Part shown: positions 1-12,785 of the stretch, piece by piece
Numbering within the stretch: position 1 is the stretch's first letter
Layout: every line of letters starts with the position of its first letter
Source: Saussurea involucrata
Lineage: Eukaryota > Streptophyta > Magnoliopsida > Asterales > Asteraceae
NCBI GenBank assembly: GCA_033807775.1
Contig: CM066321.1
Coordinates: 253,072,422-253,136,421, forward strand
Reading direction: 5' to 3'
Length of the DNA: 64,000 nt
Made by a program: the position numbers and the translations under genes
Notes under the pieces: generated by a model
What the model was told of the DNA's origin: nothing
Seen by the model: the letters and a program-made list of their open reading frames with translations, nothing else
The model's database searches: none

Positions 1-1391
1 TATCCTACGCAGTGAGAGAACTCACCTCGATAAGCAACGCAGATATCCACAAACAGAAATACGAGCCCGCCAACTCCAACTCACTTCTTTCCACCTAAAG
101 AAGTGTTATCAAGTGTTAAAGCGAAGCCCCAACCCTCAAATATAACCATAAGACTAATAGAGTGATTTTTCAGCTTTTCGGTCTAAACTGCAGGTCTGTT
201 CGGGACCTGTTTAGCCCCCTCTAGTCCCACTAATCCAGAAATTAAATTCCCCAAACAGAAGGGTCTGGGTCATAGCTTTCCAGGGACATATTATACGCGT
301 TCATACGAGGTTCCTATGATTTTATACGGATTTTCTAAAACTGAAACTCAAAGCTGAAAGTTTCGGACCTGCTGCAAAAACGACCATTTTGCACCTAGCT
401 AGAGGATTAACCATGTTTTTGCTAAAACACGAAAAGTATTCCCGACACAGAATGTGAACCGTTGGCACCGATTTCGCCTCAAACCGAGCTACGATGGAAA
501 CGTTATGGACGAAACAAAACAGCGGCAGAAAAGGCATTTTTGACATAAAATGATAACCTTGGCTTTCGATTAAGGTTTAAGCGATTCGGGTTATGGTTTC
601 GACATTGAGTTTAAGGTCTTTAGGGTTTGCAACCAGGGCTGGACAACCCACGCACCACCCACTGCCACCCCCGGCAGTGGTGGTTGGCGGCGGCGGCAGC
701 CACCGCCGGCGGTGGTGGTTTGGTACTTGAAACCGTCGAGACAACAACGAACGTTCCAACCAACAATGTTCGGGCCGCACGCACTCACACATAAACCAAC
801 AGCCGCATAACCGCTATCACGGCCACCACACTGGCGGTGTACGGAGGCAGCACCGGCGGCAGCCATGGCTGCGCCGGCGGCGATTTCGCGACGACGAGAC
901 GACGATGAACCGAAACAATAGAACGAACGGAACGGGAACTTACCTCTTGACGACAAACAGCAACACACGAACCCGACACCCTCTCGATCACCGGTTCTTC
1001 CCTTTCTCTCGCTCACTCTCTCGCTGAACCTCTCTCTCTCTCTCGCTGCACCTCTCTCTCTCTCGCCGGCGGTGGTTCTGGTGGGTTAACAGCGGCAACA
1101 AGAAGGGAAGGGGATTAGGGTTTTTGTGGTGCTATTTGTGTGCTTCGCAAGAAACAAAACGAGAAGAAGGGAGGGGGGTCGGTCCTTTAAGGCCGATCCC
1201 CATGCAAGTTTACTACATAAACAACTTTGGTCCCTGGATTTTTCAAAACATTGCAAAAACCCAAAAAGAGTTTTATCATTAAAACATTTTGGCCAACCTT
1301 GCTAACTCCCGTTAAGTAGCTTCGTTAGAAGGATATAATAAAATAATTAAATTAAATTAAAAATAATCCGTACCGGGACACGGGCTTTACA
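1..1391 (-). repeat. 3-prime LTR of the chromovirus-derived element, partial
   Basis: It is nearly identical to 5777-7204 and ends on the plus strand in TTTACA, directly followed by the polypurine tract. Compared with the right LTR it has shorter CT microsatellites near 1030-1065 and lacks about 24 bp of GC-rich sequence near 1070. The apparent ORFs here lie in GC-rich triplet runs (600-900) and are not coding. Confidence 0.9.
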
Positions 1392-1403
1392 ACTCTCCCC
1401 CGC
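1392..1403 (-). promoter_or_regulatory. Polypurine tract
   Basis: The minus strand reads GCGGGGGAGAGT directly before the LTR start TGTAA. This is the usual position and composition of the plus-strand primer of plant gypsy elements. Confidence 0.85.
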
Positions 1404-1408
1404 TTTAA

Positions 1409-1530
1409 TTAGACTTCGTCCTCGAAGTCTCTGCCCACGAATAGCTCTGGATAGTTCTCCCGCATCTCAACTTCGGGTTCCCAAGTCTACTCGGAACCCT
1501 TTCTGTGTTGCCACTGGACTTTCACTAACT
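1409..1530 (-). pseudogene. Chromodomain-like C-terminal tail of gypsy pol (remnant)
   Basis: On the minus strand this reads a VKVQW...HRKGSE / TWEPE..MR..YPELF...DFEDEV tail ending in TAA just before the polypurine tract. That is the end of pol in chromodomain-bearing Ty3/gypsy elements, where the domain guides integrase to chromatin. One in-frame TAG sits between the SE and TWEPE blocks. The preceding integrase, RT and protease are not recognisable. It is a relic that identifies the parent lineage. Confidence 0.7.
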
Positions 1531-4500
1531 GAAATCTAAATTTCTCTATACGCTTGGTGACATTCCTGACTGGAATCTAAATTTCTCACACCGTCTAAAA
1601 ATTTCTTGAATACTTTTCTTACCAACAAAACTCCTTCAAGAACACTGAAATTATGATCGGAAGAACACTCCACCAACTGGAACCATTCCTACCATTAACT
1701 GTCGATTAACTTCCACGAGTTCTAATAGACTCCCAAAATTTATTTCACACGAATCATCAAACCAGTAAATTTATAATCACCCACGAAGGTCATTCCACCA
1801 TAACCATTCATCACAAGTGAGTATTTCAGGGTTACTACTACCATCACCACAATTATTTTAAAATCGGCTACAAATCTCCGATTACACTAAAGGTGTTTGG
1901 CCTCAAGCCCAAAAGTCGACACCTAAATATACCACTTACCTCAAAAAGGTTACTGCGCATTTATTCTCTTAATTACAAAGGGCATCATTCCCTTAACCGA
2001 TACTATTCGACCTACAGTACCAACACGCGTGGAATACCCAACCTTCCACCGTCGACATATCTTCCACACTCGCTCTACGAAGCCAAGTTACACCGTATCG
2101 AGGATACACCTCGACGTCTACCTCCCAGGTAACTGTTCAATACTATAACCTCCTAGTGCCTACTGGAAAGTCAAGGTCATAAAACATAAATACCGGGGTC
2201 CCACCCCGAGATACCCAACCGACCATTACTAACGACTGACTATTATGCCTATGGACCCAATGCAATACAGTCTACCAACAACATGCCTATTCCGGGATGA
2301 CTCACTCACCCAAGCATGTAAATACTCAACGTGCAATAAATGCAAAACATTGCAACAAAAGCAACCCATCAACAAGACTCTACACTGAGCCATTAAAACC
2401 GGGCAATTGACCCATGACTGTCTCAAAATCAAAACCGAGCAAAATGCTCCACGCTTGCTAAACCCATAGGTTGGTAAAAAAAATGCGTTTAAACAATGTT
2501 TAAGCAAGCAATACTCTAAATCAACATTAACCCCAAAACTCAACAAGGGTTAAACAAAAGGGTTTCCCAAAGGACTCACACCCTTATAATTCTCAAAATG
2601 ACACATAACACTTAAAAGTGCATTTCCCAAATGGTTTACAAAAATCATTTACAAAATATTTTCAACACCAAGATTTTTCATCTCAAAAAGATCATATGCA
2701 ATAAAACTACTATTACCAGGTCGGTAGTTACGCAAAAATGGACACGCTCGTCCCACATAGGAAAATCATGTTGAAAATCGTTCCATTGCAGTTCAGTTTA
2801 CTCACAAAACGCAAAGCGTAATAAATAATTTCTTTAAAACGAACCACCACGGTTCTGGTATGGATTGACTAATGACATGCACGCAAGGTAACTGCTCAAT
2901 TTAAACGGTGTGCAACAATTTTCACACATACTTCACAAGAAGCCCAAATGGCAATTCTAAATTAACCGAATGTCAACAATCTACGCATTTATATTTTCAA
3001 AATATAACACATTGTAAACGTATGCATGATATTCACAACACTAAAACACTCCTTTGACCAAATGGTCTTTCATTCCGACAAAAAGGAACTAAAACATTTT
3101 CATGCACGACTCGTTTATCAAATGTCAAGAACAAAGGTTACCCAAGTATGCATACCCCTAAGTCGATAAAGCGCATTTTCATGGAAATGATAATAAAACA
3201 TTTAATTGACTAAAAGCGCACCAAACAACTCATTATGAAATGTTACCAAAATATTCTTCCATGCATCACTTAAATCACGTATAAATCAATCCATACACTG
3301 AACTATTTGCAATAAAATACTTAGTAACACAAACTTTTGAAAGAAAAGTTAAGCGACACTAGAGTTCCAAACTTATTTCTTTTTAGTCGCCTTATGGCAT
3401 AAAATTACTTTTCTCAATAAATCTCGAGTGGAACCAAATGCCCAACTTAACTCATGAGCCTCAATGAACTCAATGACCCTACGTCAATAAAATAGCACCA
3501 TACATTGTGCCCCCAAAGTCAAATTGCTAAAAGCAAAATCATGAATGAGACGCCAAAATCCCAAAATCTCTTTCCACGGTAAAACCATAAAACAACATTG
3601 TTTAACAAACTCATATTAAACAAATCACCAAAAATAGTTTTATACAGACATCGTGGAATGTAACTTTTCGTCTTAACTCTAACATATGTGGAGGAGTTCC
3701 AATGTTAGAGTCACAAGCCGTAGTCACTTGCCCAACCACAAAACACGGATATCATCTTACCCGAAAGAACCGTTGGAAGATAACAAAATGAAACAATTTC
3801 TAACAACGTTTGCACCTCTCGTGATAAAACGGTTTCATGCACTTTCAAAACCATAATTCGAAATCTTGTGTGTGTGCTGAACATTTCCCAAAATTCCAAA
3901 ACATAATCCATATAAGGATTGGAAACACAAGAATTAGTTAATGCAATTTTATTTTCAAAATAAACTTGGTGCATGACTTAGTCGGCATTCAACGTTTCGA
4001 CTCATACTCCTCCATGCCTCTCCGGTCTACTATCGTCATCCGGACAATTAAACCTCTTAGGGCATGTTGGGAAATTACGTCAAGTAATCCCTACGATTTT
4101 TCCTCAAATCAAAGTCGGCTCTATAAGCCTATGATTCTAGCACAATCATCCATCTTGACCCGAAATGGTCTACTTAAAACAAACATCATCCTTATCGTCA
4201 CTCCAAGTGATTAATACTAGAATCGTCCTTCTATTCCAACGACTACTAGTTTAGAACCTTCATCACTACCCCAACGATCATCACATCAAAGAAATTCAAG
4301 TACACACCTGTACTAGTAGGTTCACTATTGATGTTCCTCCTTGTGATGGCTATTCTGGGTAGATAATACAATGCGTAATTAGCACACAATAAATCCTGCT
4401 ATCTACGCTCACGTTCAACTCCTCGGATTCCCCATGACTTTCCCCGACCCGAGCACGGATCCTGTGCTTCAGATAGTAGGAGCTCTACTACTACCTTTCA

Positions 4501-5140
4501 CACCTATCCTTACTCGTTTCGAGTCCCATCCCGAAGTGCCCAAGTAGTTCCTTGCCGACAGTTTAACCCATATGCCCGTACCAGCATATGCCAACACTCT
4601 TCCTAGCTCACTAGGAATTTCACCCCATCCCACTACCCTTGCTATAACGAAATCCCCACTAGCCATGACGAGTCGCCTTGCGAATGCACAATTGCATACA
4701 GTGTGAAATCAGACAGACATTCGAATAAAAGATTCTATCCTACAACGGTTGGACTCAAACAAGAGCTGCGCAATAGAACTAAATCAAACATTCTAAGGCT
4801 ATTTGATTCATACTGCATACAACTTATAAGGCATTCACTTAACAACCTATCAGGCCTAGCATAAATTCCTATCAGCAAGCAATAAACATACAATATAGTG
4901 TAATAAGCATCGAGCAGTCTAGCATACATACTCCTATGTTCTAGAAAGCAATAAATTACACTAAGTACTTTACCTTTTTTCCTTGGCATCGGCTGACTGT
5001 ACACACTGCGCCTTCGGTCACCGTTTCTCAAACGTACCTTCCCTTTCTTTTATTTTCTCAAAATTTTAAAAGGAAAAGAAAATCCCGAGCCGCAAACTTG
5101 AGTTCAAACACACTGAAATGTGTTCGATTCGCTCAAGCTG
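1531..5140 (-). other. Non-coding internal region of the chromovirus-derived element
   Basis: About 3.6 kb with only short, unconvincing reading frames on both strands. I see no gag zinc knuckle, protease D-T/S-G, RT or integrase motif. It is AT-rich overall. I recognise nothing else in it. Confidence 0.6.
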
Positions 5141-5153
5141 TGCTCTGATACCA
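5141..5153 (-). promoter_or_regulatory. Primer binding site (initiator-Met tRNA type)
   Basis: The minus strand reads TGGTATCAGAGCA, complementary to the 3-prime end of plant initiator-Met tRNA. It is separated from the LTR end (5157) by three bases. Confidence 0.85.
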
Positions 5154-5156
5154 ACT

Positions 5157-7204
5157 TGTAACGTACCAAAAATTACAATAAATTTGAACTTTTAAAAATA
5201 CCATTTTATTAAATAAAACCATAAATGTTTAGACCCAAATAAACGTTTCACCAAAAACCGTTAAGTTAAACAACCAATCCAAACTAACACAGCGGAAAAT
5301 GTAATAATTCTAAACTTAAATCTCAGAATAAATAATAACAAAGATCTTCTCAACGCGCCAGTGTGTACCGTCACGCCTTGCTGCCACTCGCACCTGAAAC
5401 AGTAATTTGTAGGGAAAGAGTAAGCACGAAGCTTAGTGAATTCAAACACCAACATAGGGTAGCAATCCTATGAACACTACCCCTAACCACAGATAATTAC
5501 AATTAATCCACACATGCCAGTTCAAGAACATATCCTAAACAGGCAAACTCATGCAACAAAAACTGTACATATATAACTATCGGTCTCCCCGATCTCACAC
5601 AACACCATGTACGTATTCCTCGGTCTCCCCGAGTTGTACGACACCCGTATACGTATTCCTCGGTCTCCCCGAGTTTTATACGGCACCCAAAGTCCATACT
5701 AGACACTACACAGACTAGTACCACACACAACAAAATTAGCTAGCACACACGAGCTACAGTAATGCACGTATAACCCCTATCCTACGCAGTGAGAGAACTC
5801 ACCTCGATAAGCAACGCAGATATCCACAAACAGCAATACGAGCCCGCCAACTCCAACTCACTTCTTTCCACCTAAAGAAGTGTTATCAAGTGTTAAAGCG
5901 AAGCCCCAACCCTCAAATATAACCATAAGACTAATAGAGTGATTTTTCAGCTTTTCGGTCTAAACTGCAGGTCTGTTCGGGACCTGTTTAGCCCCCTCTA
6001 GTCCCACTAATCCAGAAATTAAATTCCCCAAACAGAAGGGTCTGGGTCATAGCTTTCCAGGGACATATTATACGCGTTCATACGAGGTTCCTATGATTTT
6101 ATACGGATTTTCTAAAACTGAAACTCAAAGCTGAAAGTTTCGGACCTGCTGCAAAAACGACCATTTTGCACCTAGCTAGAGGCTTAACCAGGTTTTTGCT
6201 AAAACACAAAAAGTATTCCCGACACAGAATGTGAACCGTGGGCACCGATTTCGCCTCAAACCGAGCTACGATGGAAAAGTTATGGACGGAACAAAATAGC
6301 GGCAGAAAAGGCGTTTTCACATAAAATGATAACCTTGGCTTTCGATTAAGGTTTAAGCTATTCGGGTTACGGTTTCGATTTTGAGTTTAAGGTCTTTAGG
6401 GTTTGCAACCAGGGCTGGACAACCCACGCACCACCCACTGCCACCCCCGGCAGTGGTGGTTCGCGGCGGCGGCAGCCACCGCCGGCGATGGTGGTTTGGT
6501 ACTTGAAACCGTCGAGACAACAACGAACGTTCCAACCAACAAAGTTCGGGCCACACACACTCACACATAAACCAACAGCCGCATAACCACCATCACGGCC
6601 ACCACACTGGCGGTGCACGGCGGCAGCACCAGCGGCAGCCATGGCTGCGCCGGCGGCGATTTCGCGACGACGAGACGACGATGAACCGAAACAAAAGAAC
6701 GAACGGAATGGGAACTTACCTCTTGACGACAAGCAGCGACACACGAACCCGACACCCTCTCGATCCCCGGTTCTTCCCTTTCTCTCGCTCACTCTCTCGC
6801 TGAACCTCTCTCTCTCTCTCTCTCTCGCTGCACCTCTCTCTCTCTCTCTCTCGCCGGCAAGGATAGCGGCGGCGGTGCCGGCGGTGGTTCTGGTGGGTTA
6901 ACAGCGGCATCAAGAAGGGAAGGGGATTTGGGTTTTTGTGGTGCTATTTGTGTGCTTCGCAAGAAACAAAACGAGAAGAAGGGAGGGGGGTCGGTCCTTT
7001 AAGGCCGATCCCCATGCAAGTTTACTACATAAACAACTTTGGTCCCTGGATTTTTCAAAACATTGCAAAAACCCAAAAAGAGTTTTATCATTAAAACATT
7101 TTGGCCAACCTTGCTAACTCCCATTAAGTAGCTTCGTTAGAAGGAGATAATAAAATAATTAAATTAAATAAAAAAATAATCCGTACCGGGACACGGGATT
7201 TACA
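5157..7204 (-). repeat. 5-prime LTR of the chromovirus-derived element
   Basis: A 2,048-bp repeat with TG at 5157 and CA at 7203-7204, next to the primer binding site. It contains CT microsatellites (6805-6850), GC-rich triplet runs (6440-6660) and a short tandem repeat (5577-5690). Flanking TTTGT at 7205-7209 would be one copy of the target duplication; the other is outside the window. Confidence 0.9.
5577..5690. repeat. Tandem repeat with CTCGGTCTCCCCGAG palindrome
   Basis: Three degenerate copies of a roughly 45-bp unit centred on TACGTATTCCTCGGTCTCC. Each contains all or part of an inverted repeat CTCGG...CCGAG, able to form a short hairpin. It lies within the LTR. Confidence 0.7.
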
Positions 7205-9830
7205 TTTGTTAACATGTCTCTTCGGCCGGTCATATGCTTTGAGCATCCAAAATCTAGATACCATAAATTATTCTTCTGCAAACAACTAGATTAGACATTT
7301 TTAGGTAACCATTTGAAGATGGGTCCTTTTTGGTTAGTTGTGCGAGACACCTTCTTAAAAATTGATGATCTATTTTTCTTGAAAACATTTGTTTGATCAA
7401 AAGCATTTAAAACATAATATGAATTAAATCAACAACAAGAACCAGGTTTAGCAAAAAGATTATTACGACCACAAGCATAACAAAAACATTCCTCATTTGA
7501 AAAACTCAACAATTGTTTGCTTGAATAACGCTTGTAAGAATTTCCAAGTTGTCGTTTATCATTCACAACAAATTGTTTCTTAATTGAAAACCTAATGTTT
7601 TTGACATTATGCTTGGTTGGTAAAGTAGTCTTTTGCTTCACCCGCAATTCTTTTTCATATCCTTATCATTCACAAAATGATCTGAATAATTAGAAAATTT
7701 AGAGTCAAAAGTATTGGAACGATGAGAAGTGTTTTTCTTTGATTTTCTACTCTTCTTTCTTTTCCTTAAGGGTTTTTTCAGAAATAGGAACTTTCTTTGT
7801 ATTTGAACATTCTCCCTTACAGAAAGTACTTGAAGGTATTTCATTTTTCAAAATGAAGTCATTATAGTCCGGAAGCTTCTTTGAAAAATCAAATTCACAA
7901 GCTTTTACCTTATCACTAACCCCAAGCTTTGAATTCTCTTTAGAAACAGGGTTAGGTTGAAAATCCTCAAAATCAGAATCAGAATCAACATTGTGCACTT
8001 CAAAATCCTTTTTAGAAGAAGAAGATTTTTCAGGAGTAAACCACGATTTGGAAGCAAATTATTTTCTTTCTTTATCCAAAGAAATTTCTAAATCTGTTAC
8101 TTCTTGAGAAAGTTCACTTATTTTCTCTTCAAAAGATTGTCTTTCATTTTCAAAAATAACTTTCTCATTTTCAAATTGTTCACGCTCAAGATTGAAAACT
8201 TTCTCAAAATCAGACATCTTTCTTTCATTTGTAAAAGTATTTCTTTCCTTTTCTAAAGCATTTTCTAATGTCTTTATTTCTTGAGAAAGCTTACTAATCT
8301 TTTCTTCAAAATGTTTGCTTTCTTTTGCAAAAATTGCTTTTTCAAAAGAAGAATTTTCAAGGTTAAACCACTTCTTCAAAGTAAATTCTTTTCTCTCATT
8401 ATCCAAAACAATTTCCATATCAATTACTGTCTTGGAAAGCTCACTTATCTTTGCTTCAAAATATTTACTTTGGGTTGCAAAATTGGCCTTTTCACTTTCA
8501 AATTGATTATGCTCAGAGATTAAAGTTTGCTCAAGATCCGAAACTTTCTTAGAAAGATGGAAACACTTTTGATTAACTTTTTGTTTTTCATCAAACGACT
8601 TCTTAAAAGAATCTGAAAACCTTTTAACTAGAGATTTTTCAAGAACGTCCTTTTCGGTTTCAGTCTTTTTCTCGAATTTAGAAGATAATTCCTTAACACT
8701 ATTTGTAATAAAACATGTAAGAAAATCCTTTTCTAAGTCAAATTTCACTCCTTGTTCTAGAATGGATTTTTCAAGTTCGCAAATTCTTCCTTCTAGAATC
8801 AAAGGTGGAACATATCTTTTTGCTTCTAAAGGTTTTTCACAATTAAGTTTAACAACATAGATGTCAATATAGTCATTTGAAAGTTTTCCATTCGGATTCT
8901 TTAAGTATTTTAAAGTCTCTTGAGTATAACAAAATGAAAGTTGCATTTTTGTTGTGGTCAATCTTTTCATGGCTTCCTCTTGTTTTATTTCTTCTTCTTT
9001 GACCATTGGATAACAAATTCAGGAAAATATCTTGCATATCTTAAATAGTTAAAATCATACAACGTTGGTAGAGATCTACTTATCTTCGCCAAACGTTTAG
9101 GATTTTCATAACCAAGTCCCCAATATTTGTTAAGAGAACTTACTAACCTTGGTTTGTTCATTTGAATAGTTTGATCAGTTTGACCCCTCAAATAAAGTTT
9201 CTTTTCCAGATCTTTGATTTTGTCTAAAAACTCCGTGTTTTGAGTTGTAAAATTGTTCAAAGAAACTTCACTCTCACTATTCTTATCCTCTAGCTCTTTC
9301 ATTTTCTTCGTTAAATCATATATTTGAGAATCAAAGAATATATTTTATTTTTCAAACTATTCTTGTTGATCTTTGAGAGTTTTAATTTCAACCTGTTTCT
9401 TTTCTCTCTCAAGTTTATCAGCAAGAATAGTCTGATTTAAAACTTCATTTTCTTCTCTTTGTTTTTCCAACTTAGCTCTTAAATCTTGAACCCTGGTCTC
9501 ATGAATTCTAATTCCCGATATAAAATAGTTGTTTCTTTACGAGATTCGGCTAATTTATTACGTAAATGAGCTAATTCATCATCACCCGAGGGAGGTATAG
9601 GAAAGGAGTTTACCTTAGGGTCACTGTACGAAGTGTCCTCTTCATCCGAATTAAACTCTGCTTGGCACATATTGGCTTGTTCCTCATTCTCCGCCTCATC
9701 ATCGGTCATATCTAGCCAATACTCATCTTCTACGAGTAAGGCCTTCCCCGCTTCTTTCTGTTTGGCTAGCATCAGTTTGGTTTTGTAGTAGTCAGAGTTC
9801 TGAACTACTTTCTTTCGACAGTCTTTAGCG
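7205..9830 (-). pseudogene. Copia B1 gag, C-terminal part, running into protease
   Basis: This continues gag after the G1 insertion. It opens with the second half of the zinc knuckle (HYAKDC), then an acidic segment, then about 700 codons of Lys/Glu-rich coiled-coil sequence with phenylalanine-spaced heptads (ISELS, KHFEEKISKLS). It ends with the gag/pol junction and the protease-region start (WYLDFGCSKHMTG near 7215-7262), where the next element interrupts it. The frame is broken by several indels and stops (for example near 9479, 9302, 8059 and 7747). The long coiled coil between nucleocapsid and protease is unusually large for copia Gag and is shared with B2. It probably formed the multimerising shell protein; now a pseudogene. 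Confidence 0.8.
7276..7293 (-). other. gag/pol junction of copia B1: in-frame TAA then TTGCAG
   Basis: The minus strand reads TAATCTAGTTGTTTGCAG between a WLPKNV-type gag end and the WYLDFGCS protease start, all in one frame. The same arrangement is found in copia C (24917-24931) and copia A (46489-46509). It could be a readthrough stop or a 3-prime splice site (CTAAT branch-like sequence plus TTGCAG). Confidence 0.7.
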
Positions 9831-9835
9831 TAATG
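9831..9835. repeat. Target site duplication of G1 (TAATG), left copy
   Basis: TAATG precedes the LTR start TGTGACAAC and recurs directly after the element at 16737-16741. Both lie inside the copia B1 zinc-knuckle codons. Confidence 0.95.
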
Positions 9836-12769
9836 TGTGACAACTGTCAAATTTACACCTTAGGTTAGAACTACTTTAGATACCTTATTTTCATGACATA
9901 GTTTACACAGTGCAATTTTAGCAGTAAACACGGTACGATAGGAAAAATTCGAGAAATTTTGCCTAAGAAATCCTTGAATTAGGAAATTATCCATAAATCT
10001 CATAAAATGCCAACTTAATATACATTTATACTACAAGTATTTATGTAGTTGATAATTTATATATATTTCAATCATATTATATATATAAATACCTTAATTT
10101 ATATATACCTACTTTGTATTTTAAGTTTTAAGAAAATACTTGTATTTTAATTTTAATCTTTAAAGACAAGAAGTGACTAAATACATTTGTGTCACACCAC
10201 CCCCCACCCCCCTAGAGAGGCCGGCCACACCTCCCCCTCTCTCCATATGTATGCAACAACACTCACCATTTCACCTCATTGTCTCATTTCACTCTCTCAC
10301 TAAGAGAAAGTTATCATCTCCTTCTCTCTCCATCTTCAAACCTTCATCCTCATCTTCATATTCATCTTCAATCTTCATCACAACTCCAGCCCCTAAATCA
10401 TATTTCTTCAAGAGTTCAAGATAATCAAAGGTAAAAAAACAAGTGTGTTGGGTGAAATCCACACACACTCTTTTAAATCTTTTTCCAACTTTCTTGCATT
10501 TTATGAATGTTCTTCATCTTTTCTACACTTTCTTTATATTGTTAAAAACCATCTTTACTATGTCTTAATGTTTGTAGATTTACCAAAATCAAAACCTAAG
10601 TTAAGACCAAAGATGAACATTTTAAACACATGCATGTAGTTTTCTTGAGAAATCCATCATCTTTTATTCAAGAATTTTATGAGTAAGCCTTTGAAATCCA
10701 CTAAAAACATACTTAAACAAACATGCATGAGCTAAACAAACAAACATACTTAAACAAACATGCATGAACATCAACCTTTTCTAAAATGTGTCTTTTACAA
10801 GAGTTTATAAAAGTTGAGTTGATAGGTAACTTGCATGCATTTTAAATGGATCAAAATGTGTTTTGGGAACTGAAAATAAGTGTATGGAAGAGAGTCAAAT
10901 CGGATTGTGCATGCAAAAGAATAAGAATTTTGGTTAAAAAGTCAACATGTGAGCACATGCACAAAGTGTGATTTTGACAGATTGCTGCCAAGTTCCACAC
11001 CCCACTTCAAAGGGTCATATATCACTCAATATAACTCCAAATGGAGTGATTCATTTTCTGGAAATCATTTTTATGTGCTAAGATTCAAACCCAAGTGGTT
11101 TCACTCAAAAACCCAGAGATTTCATTTATCAAACAGTCCTCACAAAATCCATGCACAAACAGCAAAGTCTTCTGTCGGGTTTTACGTCGTGTATTATTTC
11201 ATGTACTTACACTCTTCCAAAAATTATGAAACTGATGCCAAAATATTCCTAACTCATTGAACTAATTGGACATAAAATTTCATGATCAAATTGTACCTGG
11301 AAGTTATCCAAAGTTGTACACAAAGTGACACCAAATTCTGGACAGCAAGGACAAATTTCTTATTATTATTAAGGACTAACTTTTAATCCCATTTCATTAT
11401 TTTATGATGAAATAGTGGAATATATATGTATATCTTATATTTATATACATTTATGCATTTTACTTATTTATGCAATTTATTTATTCTTCATCCCTTTTCA
11501 TCATTTTATGATGAAATTGTGGAATATACATATATATATATATATATATAATATATTTATATATATTTATGCAATTTATATATTATTGATCCCATTTCAT
11601 CGTTTTACGATGAAATTGTGGAATATACATGTATACTATACATTTATATTTATGCACTTTAAATACTTGTCTTTACATTTAGAACCTTTAATTTTATCGT
11701 TCTTACGATAAAATTTCGGTTTATACATATATATGTACTATATACGTTTATGTTCTTTAAAACCCTTTTCGTTACTTAATGTGACGAAATTGCGGAAACT
11801 TTAATCTAACAAGAACAACGTATACGTTTATTACGTTATAATATTAAAACACAACAAGACATTTTATGACGATTTGGATAGTTAGTACCGAACCTTCGAG
11901 ATTGAAAACTCACTAGTGACCTTACGTTCATAGGTTTGAAGTAGGATCATCTCGGAGTACTTGTGGGAGATTCCCGGATTCTATCGCTTATCATGTGAGT
12001 TCACAGCCCCTTTTTCAATGTTTTACATATTTTAGGGTGAAAAGCATGTCGTTACTACAACTATTTTACGCACCGATTATCTCGTTTTCTTGGAAATACG
12101 AAACTTGCTATACTTGTTTATGCTCTATGGTATCTATGTTTTGCAAATGTTGTAAGTTTGAGTTTCTTTTGCTATCGTTCAAAAGTCCCCGTTTATTTTT
12201 ACGTTACCCGTTTAACTCATGTATTGAGCCGTTGGTAATTATGGATAACGTTATTTGGTTTGACACACAACTGACAAGTAGCGCTTGTTTGAGTGTATAA
12301 TTATTGTTTGTATTTGCGCATTGTTGGCGATAGAACATGCGTCGGGGCGATTTTGTCGGTATAGGTCGGGTAACGGGCTCATAACTTAAACATTTTACAT
12401 ACGATTACCTTGAGCAAGTGGTTTTTATAACCGATTTATTTATCCCTTGTGTGGATTTAAACTATTTTGCTATGGCAAACAATGTTATACTCATTAAACC
12501 TGTGATCTCACCAACTAGTGCATTAGTTGACACTCTCATTTACATGCTTTTCAGGGGAACATCCGTAAGGTTGGAATTTAGGAAGGCTACACGTGATGAA
12601 GCTTTCTTTACTATCTTTAATTTTATGTTCATTTCCCTTTTGTAAAAGCGGTTGTAAAAGACAAGGTTTTAACCTTTTGAATGTATTTCGATGGTTGATG
12701 TGATCTTGTAACTTTTGCTATGAAACTTGAGCTGTACATTCCGTGTTTCCGCTTTAGCGGGGTGTTACA
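9836..12769 (+). repeat. 5-prime LTR of G1
   Basis: 2,934 bp from TGTGACAACTGTC to GGGGTGTTACA. The start matches the G2 LTR (TGTGACAACCGTC) and the end is followed by the primer binding site. It contains a tandem hairpin array (11391-11790) and a long AT microsatellite near 11525-11555. Short ORFs inside are not conserved. Confidence 0.92.
11391..11790. repeat. Tandem array of about 100-bp units, each with a perfect or near-perfect hairpin
   Basis: Five units, each starting with a TTTCATCAT-TTT-ATGATGAAA-type palindrome followed by TTGTGGAATATA and an AT-rich stretch. Palindromes sit near 11392-11413, 11496-11516, 11595-11615, 11691-11714 and 11767-11789. Stem bases change in pairs between units (CAT/ATG to CGT/ACG; CATCGT/ACGATG to TATCGT/ACGATA). 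The G2 LTR has a single unit (near 36300). Confidence 0.8.
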
Positions 12770-12773
12770 GATT

Positions 12774-12785
12774 TGGTATCAGAGC
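12774..12785 (+). promoter_or_regulatory. Primer binding site of G1
   Basis: TGGTATCAGAGC, four bases after the LTR end; complementary to initiator-Met tRNA. Confidence 0.9.

Larger units (their letters stand above)
1..7204 (-). mobile_element. Non-autonomous chromovirus-derived gypsy element (left end outside window)
   Basis: Two direct repeats (1-1391 and 5157-7204) flank a 3.77-kb internal region. Read on the minus strand, the element runs from the 5-prime LTR (right) through an iMet-type primer binding site, an internal region with almost no coding capacity, a chromodomain-like pol tail, a polypurine tract and the 3-prime LTR (left, cut by the window edge). It is inserted in the protease-coding region of copia B1, whose reading frame resumes at 7205. 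The internal region is too short for a normal 4-5 kb gag-pol, and only the pol tail is recognisable, so the element must depend on proteins from a relative. The structure (LARD-like) is clear; the Tekay/Del lineage is inferred from the C-terminal tail. Confidence 0.85.

Noticed and set aside
591..1016. 141-codon ORF (minus) in the left LTR, repeated at 6367-6792
   Set aside because: It lies in GC-rich triplet repeats of an LTR, overlaps ORFs in other frames, and is repeated only because the LTR is repeated.
4469..4666. 65-codon ORF in the chromovirus-derived element
   Set aside because: No gag, protease or RT motif and no second copy to test it; treated as chance.
8281..8523. Phe/Lys-rich ORFs on the plus strand
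   Set aside because: Antisense of the Lys/Glu coiled coil of copia B1 gag.
11415..11711. 98-codon Tyr/Ile-rich ORF
   Set aside because: Translation of AT-rich tandem LTR repeats; not conserved in G2.
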